This document shows positions 25,822-34,499 of a stretch of DNA of 64,000 bases, one piece after another. Numbering within the stretch: position 1 is the first letter of the stretch; every line of letters starts with the position of its first letter. The translations under genes and the position numbers were made by a program. The notes under the pieces are model-generated. The model was not told where the DNA came from. It made no database searches and saw only the letters and a list, made by a program, of their open reading frames with translations. The stretch covers positions 27,627-91,626 of the forward strand of contig CAKMJS010000011.1 in assembly GCA_927405585.1 (NCBI GenBank), given 5' to 3'. The DNA is from an uncultured Desulfosporosinus sp. GTDB taxonomy: Bacteria > Bacillota > Desulfitobacteriia > Desulfitobacteriales > Desulfitobacteriaceae.

Positions 25822-26348
25822 AGAAGAAACAATGGCAGTTTATTCTAGCTGGAACAGGAGGCCAAGGGCTGATTTTAGCAGGGGCGGTTTTAGCAAAAGC
25901 CGCAATATCCGAAGCTAAAAAGGTTATCCAAACTTCAAGCTACGGTGCACAATCGAGAGGAGGGTTTAGCCAGGCTGAGGTTATCATTAGTGATGGAGAA
26001 ATCTATTTTATGAAGTGCGACAAGCCCAATTTTATTTTGGCGTTGAGCCAAGCCGCGTATGATAAATACAAAGATAATGTAACAAGCGAGTGTATTATTC
26101 TCTATGATCACGATACTGTAATAAGTAACAAACGGATGAATGATAAAGGCTATTCTTTCAACCAAAGGGCAATTGAGTTAGGAAATTCTAAAGTGATTAA
26201 CTCAGTTGCATTGGGTGCGATCCTTAAACTTTGTCCGATTCTCGAAAACGAGAGTGTAATTAGGAAACTAAAGGAAGAATTGCCTGAAAAAGTAGTTCCA
26301 CTCAATCTTGAGGCGTTTGAAGTAGGGTATCGTGAAGTTACACCATAA
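25818..26348 (+). CDS. korC: 2-oxoacid:ferredoxin oxidoreductase gamma subunit
   Basis: This 176-residue gamma subunit has the family start ILAGTGGQGLILAGAVLAKAA and SYGAQSRGGFSQAEVIIS, which bind CoA. The TTG start overlaps the beta stop by 4 nt, with GGGAGGGGG upstream. It completes a four-subunit enzyme. Confidence 0.9.
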   Translation: MKKKQWQFILAGTGGQGLILAGAVLAKAAISEAKKVIQTSSYGAQSRGGFSQAEVIISDGEIYFMKCDKPNFILALSQAAYDKYKDNVTSECIILYDHDTVISNKRMNDKGYSFNQRAIELGNSKVINSVALGAILKLCPILENESVIRKLKEELPEKVVPLNLEAFEVGYREVTP

Positions 26349-26368
26349 AATTAATGAGGGGGAGAACT

Positions 26369-27379
26369 ATGAAAAAGATTTCTAAACTTATAGGAATTGC
26401 GTTAATGAGTAGCCTAATCTTGAGTACTACAGGATGTGGTTCTACTAAGCCAGCAGCGACCCCGGATAGTACTGCTACGCCACCTGCTGCTCCGAAAACT
26501 ATTAATTTAACGATTGCGAGTGGCCCTGCCGGTGGAACCTGGTATCCTCTTGGTGGTGCACTTGGGAAGATTATTCAAGATAAAATTCCTGGAACAATAG
26601 TCTCTGTTCAGCAGGGTGGTGGTGAAGCCAATGTCAAAGGTGTGGATCAAAAGATGTACGATATTGGCATCACCTATTCCCATACCGCCTATGAAGCCAT
26701 GGCCGGTAAGGAAAGCTTTGCTAAACCCATGACCAACGTTTCAGCGCTCATTTCGCTTTATCCTTCTGCACTTCAATGGGTGGTGCGTGCAGATTCAAAT
26801 ATTAAACAATTTGAAGATCTTAAGGGAAAAGCCATTTCTCCTGGGCCGAAAGGCTTATCAGGAGAAACCTTAACTCGAATAGTTTTGCAAGCCCATGGTC
26901 TCAAATTTGAAGATATGTCCAAGGTTGAACGTGTTTCTTACAGCGATTCAGCTAGTCTGTTACAAGATCGGCAAATTGATATGTTTGATCCCATTACGAC
27001 CTGGCCCGCCCCTTCCATTCAAGAAATAGCCCAGACAGGAAGTGGAATAAGACTTATCCCCTTAAGACCTGAGAAAATGGAAGAACTTAAAAAAATTAAC
27101 CCAGGATACAGCTATGTAACGATTAAAGGCGGAACATATAAGGGGCAAGTGGAAGATTCACCTTGTTTAGGTAGTAATGCAATTCTTGTTATTCGCAAGG
27201 ATATGGAAGAAGAGTTAGCGTATAAAATTACGAAAGCCATTTATGAAAGTCTTCCAGAACTAAAGAATGTCCATAAGAGCCTTGAATATATGAATAAAGA
27301 CACGGTTACAAAAGATCTAGGTCTTGATTTACATCCAGCAAGCTTAAAGTTCTTTAAGGAAGCCGGAATTGCGAAGTAA
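26369..27379 (+). CDS. TAXI-type TRAP transporter substrate-binding lipoprotein
   Basis: This extracellular binding protein has 336 residues. The signal ends in LSTTGC (lipobox). The mature part begins with INLTIASGPAGGTWYPLGGALGKII, the TAXI family signature region. The ATG at 26369 is preferred over 26354 because GAGGGGGAG lies just before it. It should serve the permease at 19198, 5 kb upstream in the same operon; enzyme genes are inserted between them. A hairpin follows the gene. Confidence 0.9.
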   Translation: MKKISKLIGIALMSSLILSTTGCGSTKPAATPDSTATPPAAPKTINLTIASGPAGGTWYPLGGALGKIIQDKIPGTIVSVQQGGGEANVKGVDQKMYDIGITYSHTAYEAMAGKESFAKPMTNVSALISLYPSALQWVVRADSNIKQFEDLKGKAISPGPKGLSGETLTRIVLQAHGLKFEDMSKVERVSYSDSASLLQDRQIDMFDPITTWPAPSIQEIAQTGSGIRLIPLRPEKMEELKKINPGYSYVTIKGGTYKGQVEDSPCLGSNAILVIRKDMEEELAYKITKAIYESLPELKNVHKSLEYMNKDTVTKDLGLDLHPASLKFFKEAGIAK

Positions 27380-27394
27380 AGCATAGTATTATGG

Positions 27395-27431
27395 CCTCAA
27401 TATTTTGCCAATTTGCGGTTTAATATTGGGG
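27395..27431 (+). terminator. Hairpin after the TAXI binding-protein gene
   Basis: CCTCAATATT (27395-27404) pairs with AATATTGGGG (27422-27431), one T-G pair, with a 17-nt loop, 15 bp after the stop codon. Transcription probably continues to the oxidase genes, so it is either a partial terminator or a 3' stabiliser. Confidence 0.45.
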
Positions 27432-27484
27432 CTTGTTTTAAACGTGATATTTTTATAACGAGAAGAAGGAAGGCGGGTGAAGTT

Positions 27485-28888
27485 TTGCTAAGCAAAGGGG
27501 TACTTCAACAGATCGTGAATATAGTTGGTAAGCAATCGGTCATGACCGAAGTTGAGGAACGGTTGACTTATGCGTATGACGCCAGTTTCCATCGACACAT
27601 TCCGGATCTTGTGGTCTTTCCAACCGATGAAGAACAAGTTGCAAGCCTTTTAACCCTTGCCAATGAGGCTGAGGTGCCAATAATTCCAAGAGGTGCGGGT
27701 ACTGGTCTTACCGCTGGTTCTGTACCTGTAAAAGGAGGAATAGTCCTTTCTCTCACTCACATGAATCGTATAATCGAAATTAATCCGGAGAATTTATCGG
27801 CCATTGTCCAACCTGGGGTAATAACTGGATTCTTGCAAAAAAAAGTTGAACATCACCATCTCTATTATCCTCCGGATCCACAGAGCTTTAAGATTTCCAC
27901 TATCGGAGGAAATATTGCGGAAAATGCTGGAGGCCCAAGATGTTTTAAATACGGAGTAACCCGCGATTATGTTCTTGGTTTAAGAGTAATCTCACCTGCC
28001 GGAAAAATTTGGACTTTCGGCGGGCAAACTATAAAAAACGTAACGGGCTATGATATGACCCGTCTAATCGTTGGCTCAGAGGGGACGTTAGGAATTATCA
28101 CTCAAGCGACCTTGAGACTCATTCCTCAACCAGAGGCTAAGAAAACTATTATGGCTGTGTTTTCTCATATAGAACAGGCAGCCGAGACTGTATCTGGAAT
28201 TATTTCAGCCCGTATTGTTCCTGCAGCACTTGAATTTTTAGACGATGTTTCCCTTCGCTGTATTGAGGAAACCCTTCGTATAGGGCTCCCACTGGATGCT
28301 GCAGCAATCCTGCTTATGGAAGTTGATGGTTTTATAGAAACAGTTGAACGGGAGATCCAAATGATCCAAGCGGTTTGTATACAATGTGGTGCGAACCGAA
28401 TAACAGTTGCTCATAACGAGGAGGAAAGTGAACAACTTTGGGCTGCTCGCCGTGCTTTCGCCCCTGCATTACTTAAATTGAATCCAACCCGTGTAAGTGA
28501 AGACGCGACCGTACCAAGAAACAAACTCGTTGAATTTGTTAAGGGCATCAAAGAGATTGCTCAGAAGTATAGCCTTAAACTTGCCCTTGCTGGTCATGCT
28601 GGGGACGGTAATATGCATCCCAACTTTCTTGTTAACTCTCGAGATCTTGACGAGATGGAACGAGTTGAGAAAGCTGTAGAAGACTTGTTCAATCTTACGA
28701 TTTCCCTTGGAGGAACCTTATCTGGAGAACATGGTATTGGCATAACGAAAGCGCCCTACCTGGGTCACGAATTGAACAAGGATACAATTGGTGCAATGCA
28801 AGCCATCAAACACGCCATGGATCCTAAAGGGATTTTGAATCCTGGAAAGATATTTGCAGGGGATTCGGTGGGTCTGCCATTCTCTTAA
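27485..28888 (+). CDS. FAD-binding 2-hydroxyacid dehydrogenase (GlcD/LDH type)
   Basis: This flavoenzyme oxidises a 2-hydroxy acid such as glycolate, lactate or 2-hydroxyglutarate. From the TTG at 27485 it has 467 residues, the usual family length. The FAD-binding region has PIIPRGAGTGLTAGSVPVKGGIVLS and STIGGNIAENAGGPRCFKYG. The C-terminal FAD-linked oxidase domain has AGHAGDGNMHPNF and GTLSGEHGIG with metal-binding His residues. The upstream extension to 27413 overlaps the hairpin and lacks a ribosome site; the TTG has only a weak AAGGAAGG. It pairs with the Fe-S protein that follows. Confidence 0.85.
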   Translation: MLSKGVLQQIVNIVGKQSVMTEVEERLTYAYDASFHRHIPDLVVFPTDEEQVASLLTLANEAEVPIIPRGAGTGLTAGSVPVKGGIVLSLTHMNRIIEINPENLSAIVQPGVITGFLQKKVEHHHLYYPPDPQSFKISTIGGNIAENAGGPRCFKYGVTRDYVLGLRVISPAGKIWTFGGQTIKNVTGYDMTRLIVGSEGTLGIITQATLRLIPQPEAKKTIMAVFSHIEQAAETVSGIISARIVPAALEFLDDVSLRCIEETLRIGLPLDAAAILLMEVDGFIETVEREIQMIQAVCIQCGANRITVAHNEEESEQLWAARRAFAPALLKLNPTRVSEDATVPRNKLVEFVKGIKEIAQKYSLKLALAGHAGDGNMHPNFLVNSRDLDEMERVEKAVEDLFNLTISLGGTLSGEHGIGITKAPYLGHELNKDTIGAMQAIKHAMDPKGILNPGKIFAGDSVGLPFS

Positions 28889-28926
28889 AGGGAACTCGTT
28901 CAAATACGATGAATTTGGGGGATGTC

Positions 28927-30147
28927 ATGGTTAATATTAAAGAGTTGCAAGGGATGCTTGATTTATGTAGTAGGTGCGGAAATTGCCAACAAATCTGCCC
29001 ATTATATGCCGAAGTCAAACAAGAAACCGCGGTAGCAAGGGGTAAATTGCATTTGATTTCTCTCCTTACAGAGAAAGAAATACTCCCAAGCCCAAAGCTT
29101 CAAGAGATTTTAGATTTTTGTCTTCTGTGTGGTCGATGTGCTGATTTGTGTCAGAATGGTGTTTCTACAAACACAATTATCGTTCTCGGCAGGTCTATAG
29201 TCAATCAGTCCGTCCAAAGACCTAAACGTAAACTGATTCGTTATATGTTAAGAAAAGATCGATTAAAGACTTCTTTTAAGAGCCTTTATCTGTTACATAA
29301 GATGAGAATTGACAAACCTCTTCAATATATTGGTAAAGTACAGCCTTATTGGCCTTATTATCAGAAAATAACGTTAGATTTAAAGAAAGATCCTCTTTCG
29401 GTGTCTTTACCTAAGATAACTCAAAGTACTAATAATAATAATTTAAAAATCGCCTATTTTATAGGATGCATGAATAATTTTATCAGTCAAAGCGTTGGAC
29501 AATCAACGTATAAAATTTTAACGAAGTTAGGCTTCAGTGTGGTTATTCCCGAACAGAAATGTTGCGGTATGCCCGCCTGGACCAGTGGAGATTTAGAGTT
29601 ATCAGAGGAGCTCGTCCGATTTAATATCCAAACTTTCAACGAATCCAATGCTGATTTGATCGTAACCGATTGTGCTTCCTGCGGACATGCCTTAAAGCAT
29701 TTACCAGAGTATTTTTTAAAACAAGAAGGCAAACAATTCCAAACAAAAGTTCTCGATATTAGTGAATTGTTATTTCAATATCTAAACCCTGATGTTTTAA
29801 GACCTTATTCGGGAGCCGTTGCATTCCATGATCCCTGTCATTTGCGTTATGGGCAAAAGATTAAAGATAAACCGAGAAGCGTTCTTAAGTTCATTCCAGA
29901 TCTCAGATTAATAGAATTTTATAACCCTGGCTGCTGCGGTTTTGCAGGAACATTTATGGCAAGTCATCTAGAGACTTCTCAAATATTAGGATCACAACGT
30001 GCTAATTCAATTATCGATTCAGGAGTAAACAAGGTTATAACCAGTTGCCCAGCCTGTCAATTACAATTAGATAAGAACTTACGTGATCACGAGACCTCTA
30101 TTGAAGTTCTAAACTTAGTCGAATTTATTAATCAATTAATGAAATAA
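28927..30147 (+). CDS. Fe-S electron-transfer subunit of the 2-hydroxyacid oxidase (GlcF/CCG type)
   Basis: This protein of ~406 residues has two N-terminal 4Fe-4S motifs (CSRCGNCQQICP and CLLCGRCADLCQNG) and two cysteine-rich CCG domains (EQKCCGMPAW with TDCASCGHAL; PGCCGFAGTF with TSCPACQLQL). Such proteins carry electrons from GlcD-type flavoproteins to quinone or another acceptor. GGGGG is 5 nt before the ATG at 28927. An ATG at 28909 is also in frame. It is the last gene of the operon. No clear terminator follows. Confidence 0.85.
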   Translation: MVNIKELQGMLDLCSRCGNCQQICPLYAEVKQETAVARGKLHLISLLTEKEILPSPKLQEILDFCLLCGRCADLCQNGVSTNTIIVLGRSIVNQSVQRPKRKLIRYMLRKDRLKTSFKSLYLLHKMRIDKPLQYIGKVQPYWPYYQKITLDLKKDPLSVSLPKITQSTNNNNLKIAYFIGCMNNFISQSVGQSTYKILTKLGFSVVIPEQKCCGMPAWTSGDLELSEELVRFNIQTFNESNADLIVTDCASCGHALKHLPEYFLKQEGKQFQTKVLDISELLFQYLNPDVLRPYSGAVAFHDPCHLRYGQKIKDKPRSVLKFIPDLRLIEFYNPGCCGFAGTFMASHLETSQILGSQRANSIIDSGVNKVITSCPACQLQLDKNLRDHETSIEVLNLVEFINQLMK

Positions 30148-30242
30148 TGAATTCCGTGCCTATAAGCGAGGATTTATATAAACCACTAACTGCTGGAGAC
30201 AATTCAACAATACTTTTGTGAAGAACTTCACTCTTGAGTAAA

Positions 30243-30328
30243 TTGAAATTTCAGAAAAACCATTGACGATAAAAGAATAAGCGTATATTATAAATTCAGA
30301 TAAGGAACATAATTCCACGTATGGAACA
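30243..30328 (+). promoter_or_regulatory. Promoter and IclR-type operator of the CaiB/beta-oxidation operon
   Basis: TTGAAATTTCAGAA (30243-30256) contains the perfect 10-bp palindrome TGAAATTTCA. Then come TTGACG (30263-30268), a 17-bp spacer and TATTAT (30286-30291). AAGGAA-N14-TGGAACA follows at 30302-30328; inside it TTCCA/TGGAA (30313-30326) is a small inverted repeat. The same elements in the same order are at 18884-18971. Confidence 0.7.
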
Positions 30329-30414
30329 GTGATCTTGACTCATCATCAATAGTTTGCCTTTACTGTGGTTAGGTTGGTATTAACTACGATATTTAAGGAA
30401 GGTGATTTATCTTA

Positions 30415-31599
30415 ATGGGACCATTGGAGGGAATCAAAATACTTGAACTTTCACGTACTTTGGCCGGCCCCTATTGTAGCATGATGCTAGCTGATATGGG
30501 AGCAGATGTTGTCAAAGTAGAACAGCCGGGAAGTGGTGATGAAACTAGGGGCTTTATACCTCCAACTATGGAAGGTGAGAGTTGTTACTTTTTGAGCTTA
30601 AATAAGAATAAGAGAAGTATGACACTAAATCTCAAGACTGAGGAAGGCAGAGAGATCGTAAAACGGCTCGTCCTGGAGTCAGATGTTTTAATTGAGAACT
30701 TTAGAACAGGAACCATGGAAAAATTTGGTTTAGGGTACGATGAACTAAAAAAAATTAACCCGCGACTGATATATTGCGCCGTCAGTGGTTTTGGCAGAAC
30801 GGGACCAATGAAAAACGAGCCAGCCTACGACTTGCTTTTACAAGCTATTGGGGGATTAATGAGTGTTACTGGTGAACCTGGTCGCCCACCTGTTAAAGTT
30901 GGTTTCTCGATTGTTGACCTTACTACCGGATTATACGCGGCACTGGGTGTTATGATGGCGCTTTGGGTTAGAGAAAAAAATGGTAAGGGACAATATGTGG
31001 AAACTTCTCTCCTTGACTCAATTGTATCGCTTCAGACATATCTAGCTCAAGGGGTATTAGCCACTGGCAAAGTCCCCAAACCAATGGGGTCTGCACATCC
31101 GAATATTGCTCCGTATCAGGCCTTTAAAACAAAGGACAGTTACGTTATCATTGCAATTCCGAATGATGGACTTTGGCGGAAAATGTGTGATGCACTTGGT
31201 TTTGACGATCTTAAAGAAGATCCGAAATTTGCAGTTAATGCTAATAGAGTAAAGCACCGTACAGAACTAATATCACGTATCACCAAGTTTACTAATACGA
31301 AAACCACTTTAGATATAACGAATATGTTGAAGGAAGCCGGTGTCCCGGCAGGACCAATCAATGATATTGCTCAGGTTTTAGCTGATCCACAGGTTATTCA
31401 TAATGGGATGATTCAGGAAGTTGATCATCCTACTATTGGGAATTTAAAGGTACTTGGCATACCTTATTCGCTTTCGGAAACGCCGGGATCAGTTCGACTT
31501 GCGCCGCCATTACTAGGTCAGCACACAGAAGATGTCTTACAAGGAATGGGTTATAGTACCAGTGATATCGTGCTACTCCGAGAAAAGGGTGTAGTTTAA
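30415..31599 (+). CDS. CaiB/BaiF family (family III) CoA-transferase
   Basis: This 394-residue enzyme transfers CoA to a carboxylic acid through an aspartyl-CoA intermediate. The N-terminal GPLEGIKILELSRTLAGPYCSMMLADMGADVVKVE and the catalytic Asp in GFSIVDLTTGLYAALGVM are family hallmarks. It is first in the beta-oxidation operon and would activate the substrate by using a CoA thioester made later in the pathway. A carnitine/crotonobetaine-type role is possible given the family name but not shown. Confidence 0.9.
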   Translation: MGPLEGIKILELSRTLAGPYCSMMLADMGADVVKVEQPGSGDETRGFIPPTMEGESCYFLSLNKNKRSMTLNLKTEEGREIVKRLVLESDVLIENFRTGTMEKFGLGYDELKKINPRLIYCAVSGFGRTGPMKNEPAYDLLLQAIGGLMSVTGEPGRPPVKVGFSIVDLTTGLYAALGVMMALWVREKNGKGQYVETSLLDSIVSLQTYLAQGVLATGKVPKPMGSAHPNIAPYQAFKTKDSYVIIAIPNDGLWRKMCDALGFDDLKEDPKFAVNANRVKHRTELISRITKFTNTKTTLDITNMLKEAGVPAGPINDIAQVLADPQVIHNGMIQEVDHPTIGNLKVLGIPYSLSETPGSVRLAPPLLGQHTEDVLQGMGYSTSDIVLLREKGVV

Positions 31600-31624
31600 T
31601 CATTGAAAACTAGGAGGAGAATTG

Positions 31625-32779
31625 ATGGACTTTAATATTGACGAAGATTTAGCAATGATAGTAAGGACTGTAAAAGATTTTGTAGATAAAGAAGTAGATC
31701 CATTGGCGCAGCAAATAGATGAAGACGATCGTATTCCTAGTCACCTTATCGAAACTGCTAAAGAAATGGGCCTATTTGGTTTGAGTATCCCTGAGGAATA
31801 TGGTGGTACGGGATTAGACATGGTTGGCAAGTGTTTGGTGTTCGAACAAATAGGCAGGACCTCTAACGGGTTTACTACCTTTATTGGCGCCCATAACGGG
31901 ATAGGAACCGTAGGAATTGTTGAACTTGGAAATGAGAAGCAAAAACAAAAATATCTGCCAGATTTGGCCTCTGGCAGTAGATTTGGCGCCTTTGCTCTGA
32001 CGGAACCCGGCGCCGGTTCAGATGCTTCCAACCTGAGAACAACCGCCGTGTTGAAGGGTGATAAATATATCCTTAACGGCACCAAACACTTTATTACGAA
32101 TGCTTCGGATGCCACAGTGTTTACGGTAATGGCTGCTACTGATAAGGCTAAAAGAGCCAAAGGTATTACTTCGTTCATTGTGGAAAAGGATTTTCCTGGT
32201 TTTAAGATTGGAACAGTGGAACGTAAAATGGGACTTAGGGGTAGCAATACCGCGGAAATCATTTTCGAAGATTGCGAAGTACCAGTGGAAAATCTTCTAG
32301 GCCGAGAGGGCCAAGGATATGTTAACGCACTGAAAATATTAGCCAATGGAAGAGCCGGCCTTGCCGCTAGAAATCTCGGATCGATGCAAAAGTTACTGGA
32401 ACTTAGTCTTCAATACGCGCAACAAAGGGTTCAATTCGGTAAACCTATCGCTTCCTTCCAAGCAGTTCAACACATGCTAGCGGACATGGAAGTAGACATT
32501 CAGGCAACTAGAGCCTTGACTTATAAGGTAGCATGGATGGTAGATCAGGGAATGAAAATAATCAAGGATGCTGCAGTTGTTAAATACTTTGCGTCAGAGG
32601 CGTACTGTCGAGTAGCTGATAAGGCACTGCAGATTTATGGTGGTATGGGTTATATGAAAGAAATCCCCATAGAAAGATATTATAGGGACGCTAGAATTAC
32701 CAAGATTTATGAAGGTACTTCAGAAATTCAAAAAAACATTATCTGTTCTCAATTATTAAAAGAGTACGAGTTAATCTAA
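31625..32779 (+). CDS. Acyl-CoA dehydrogenase
   Basis: This flavoprotein of 384 residues introduces the 2,3-double bond of an acyl-CoA. Seen are GAFALTEPGAGSDASNLRTTA (substrate/FAD loop), ALQIYGGMGYMKE and the catalytic Glu in KIYEGTSEIQ. The ATG at 31625 has AGGAGGAG upstream; the TTG at 31622 is less likely. It resembles short-chain/butyryl-CoA dehydrogenases. No electron-transfer flavoprotein genes are in the window, so electrons must leave through ETF encoded elsewhere. Confidence 0.9.
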   Translation: MDFNIDEDLAMIVRTVKDFVDKEVDPLAQQIDEDDRIPSHLIETAKEMGLFGLSIPEEYGGTGLDMVGKCLVFEQIGRTSNGFTTFIGAHNGIGTVGIVELGNEKQKQKYLPDLASGSRFGAFALTEPGAGSDASNLRTTAVLKGDKYILNGTKHFITNASDATVFTVMAATDKAKRAKGITSFIVEKDFPGFKIGTVERKMGLRGSNTAEIIFEDCEVPVENLLGREGQGYVNALKILANGRAGLAARNLGSMQKLLELSLQYAQQRVQFGKPIASFQAVQHMLADMEVDIQATRALTYKVAWMVDQGMKIIKDAAVVKYFASEAYCRVADKALQIYGGMGYMKEIPIERYYRDARITKIYEGTSEIQKNIICSQLLKEYELI

Positions 32780-32792
32780 AGGAGGAGAAATT

Positions 32793-33650
32793 GTGAGTTT
32801 AAAAAGGGTCGCAATTATTGGTTCAGGAACAATGGGGCGGGGAATAGTACATGTCTGCGCTTTGAATGGTTTTGAAGTAACTATGCAGGACATCAGTGAT
32901 GAGGTACTAGGTAAATCACTTAAAATTATTGAGTCAAACATGCAAAAAGGAGTCGATCGTGGCAAGGTAACTCCTCAAGCCAAAGAAGAGGCTCTAACAC
33001 GAATACATTGTGTCACAGATTTAGAAAGAGCCGTAATCGACGCTGATCTGGTGATTGAAGCGGTTCCCGAAATAATTGAGTTAAAGTGGGAAATTTTCGC
33101 CAAGTTAGATCAATACTGTCCAGCCCATACTATTCTAGCTACAAATACTTCGGCAAAAAGCATCACGGAAATTGCAGCTGCTACGAAACGACCAGAGAAA
33201 GTTATTGGCTTGCATTTCTTTAATCCGGTGCATGTGATGAAGTTAGTAGAAATCATCTGCGCCCTAGAGACTTCAGAGGAAACATATGAAATTGCTACTG
33301 CAATGTGCCAAAAAATGGGTAAAGAAACAGTTAAAATTAATGAATACCCTGGGTTCGTAACCACCAGAATTAATGCCATGATTGGTAACGAAGCATTTAA
33401 TATGCTACAGGAAGGACTTGGGACACCTGAAGATATCGATAAGGCACTAAAACTTGGTCTCAATCATCCAATGGGTCCTTTTGAAATGGTTGATCTAGTT
33501 GGATTAGACGTTCGGTTAAAGATACTTGAGTATTTACACCAAACGCTTGGTGAAAAATATAGACCTGCTCCACTTATGGTCAAATACGTCAAAGCCGGTA
33601 GATTGGGTCGTAAAGTAGGTAAAGGCGTATATGATTACACCGACAAATAG
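32793..33650 (+). CDS. hbd: 3-hydroxyacyl-CoA dehydrogenase (3-hydroxybutyryl-CoA type)
   Basis: This NAD-dependent enzyme has 285 residues, the usual length for Hbd/PaaH. The Rossmann motif is IGSGTMGRGIVHVCALNG. GLHFFNPVHVMKLVEII holds the catalytic His, and PGFVTTRINAMIGNEAFNMLQEG the Asn region. GTG start with GGAGGAG upstream. It converts 3-hydroxyacyl-CoA to 3-oxoacyl-CoA between the crotonase and thiolase steps encoded next. Confidence 0.92.
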   Translation: MSLKRVAIIGSGTMGRGIVHVCALNGFEVTMQDISDEVLGKSLKIIESNMQKGVDRGKVTPQAKEEALTRIHCVTDLERAVIDADLVIEAVPEIIELKWEIFAKLDQYCPAHTILATNTSAKSITEIAAATKRPEKVIGLHFFNPVHVMKLVEIICALETSEETYEIATAMCQKMGKETVKINEYPGFVTTRINAMIGNEAFNMLQEGLGTPEDIDKALKLGLNHPMGPFEMVDLVGLDVRLKILEYLHQTLGEKYRPAPLMVKYVKAGRLGRKVGKGVYDYTDK

Positions 33651-33661
33651 GGGGACTGAAC

Positions 33662-34438
33662 ATGGAGCTTAAGAATATTTGCCTCGAAGTTGATGAAGGT
33701 ATTGGTATAGTTACTATTAATCGGCCCCAAGTACGTAATGCTTTGGATAGGCAGACAGTAAGGGAATTAGCAGATGTAATTAACTTCGTTGAACATAATG
33801 ACAAGATTAAGGTGGTAATTTTTACAGGAGCAGGGGAAAAAGCCTTTGTGGCTGGAGCAGATGTAGCAGCTTTATTAGAACGTACAGTTTTAGAAACCTA
33901 TTTTAATGAGAATCAAGCGATTCTTAGCCAACTTGCCGCCATGAAGAAAGTAACAATTGCAGCCGTAAACGGTGTAGCCTTAGGCGGTGGCTGCGAGCTT
34001 GCTTTAGCCTGTGACCTTAGAATTGCCTCAGATAATGCCAAGCTGGGGCAACCAGAATTAACCTTGGGCATTTTGCCCGGAGCAGGGGGAACCCAACGAC
34101 TGAGCCGTCTTATAGGTGTTGCTAAAGCGAAGGAATTAATCCTTACAGGGGATATAATCGATGCTGCGGAGGCCTTGCGAATTGGGCTTGTCAACAAGGT
34201 TGTTCCGCTAGGTGAGGCAGTCCAATCAGCTATAGAAATGGCTCGAAAAATACTGTTAAAAGGACCCACTGCTGTCTGCATCGCTAAGGAAGTAATCAAT
34301 TTAGGTATAAATACAGACCTAAATTCAGGACTTTTTATTGAGAGGTTGGCCCAGACAGTTTTATTTAGTACGGAAGACCGTCATGAAGGATTATCAGCCT
34401 TTTTAGAAAAAAGACCTCCTAAATTTAAGGGTAAGTAG
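33662..34438 (+). CDS. Enoyl-CoA hydratase/crotonase
   Basis: This 258-residue crotonase-fold enzyme has the oxyanion-hole regions AGEKAFVAGADVAAL and NGVALGGGCELALACDLRIA. Glutamates are found in QPELTLGILPGAGGTQRLSR, as in hydratases. It adds water to crotonyl-CoA-like enoyl-CoA. It has GGGGGACTGAAC before the ATG, 11 nt after hbd. Confidence 0.9.
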   Translation: MELKNICLEVDEGIGIVTINRPQVRNALDRQTVRELADVINFVEHNDKIKVVIFTGAGEKAFVAGADVAALLERTVLETYFNENQAILSQLAAMKKVTIAAVNGVALGGGCELALACDLRIASDNAKLGQPELTLGILPGAGGTQRLSRLIGVAKAKELILTGDIIDAAEALRIGLVNKVVPLGEAVQSAIEMARKILLKGPTAVCIAKEVINLGINTDLNSGLFIERLAQTVLFSTEDRHEGLSAFLEKRPPKFKGK

Positions 34439-34499
34439 GCAAGCTTACAACTCTGATTATCTAATGGGAATGAATTACCTAAAATAAGGGGGAGATTCA

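Noticed and set aside
31741..32346. 201-codon minus-strand frame opposite the acyl-CoA dehydrogenase gene
   Set aside because: A shadow of the coding strand; the plus-strand product has catalytic motifs and a ribosome site.
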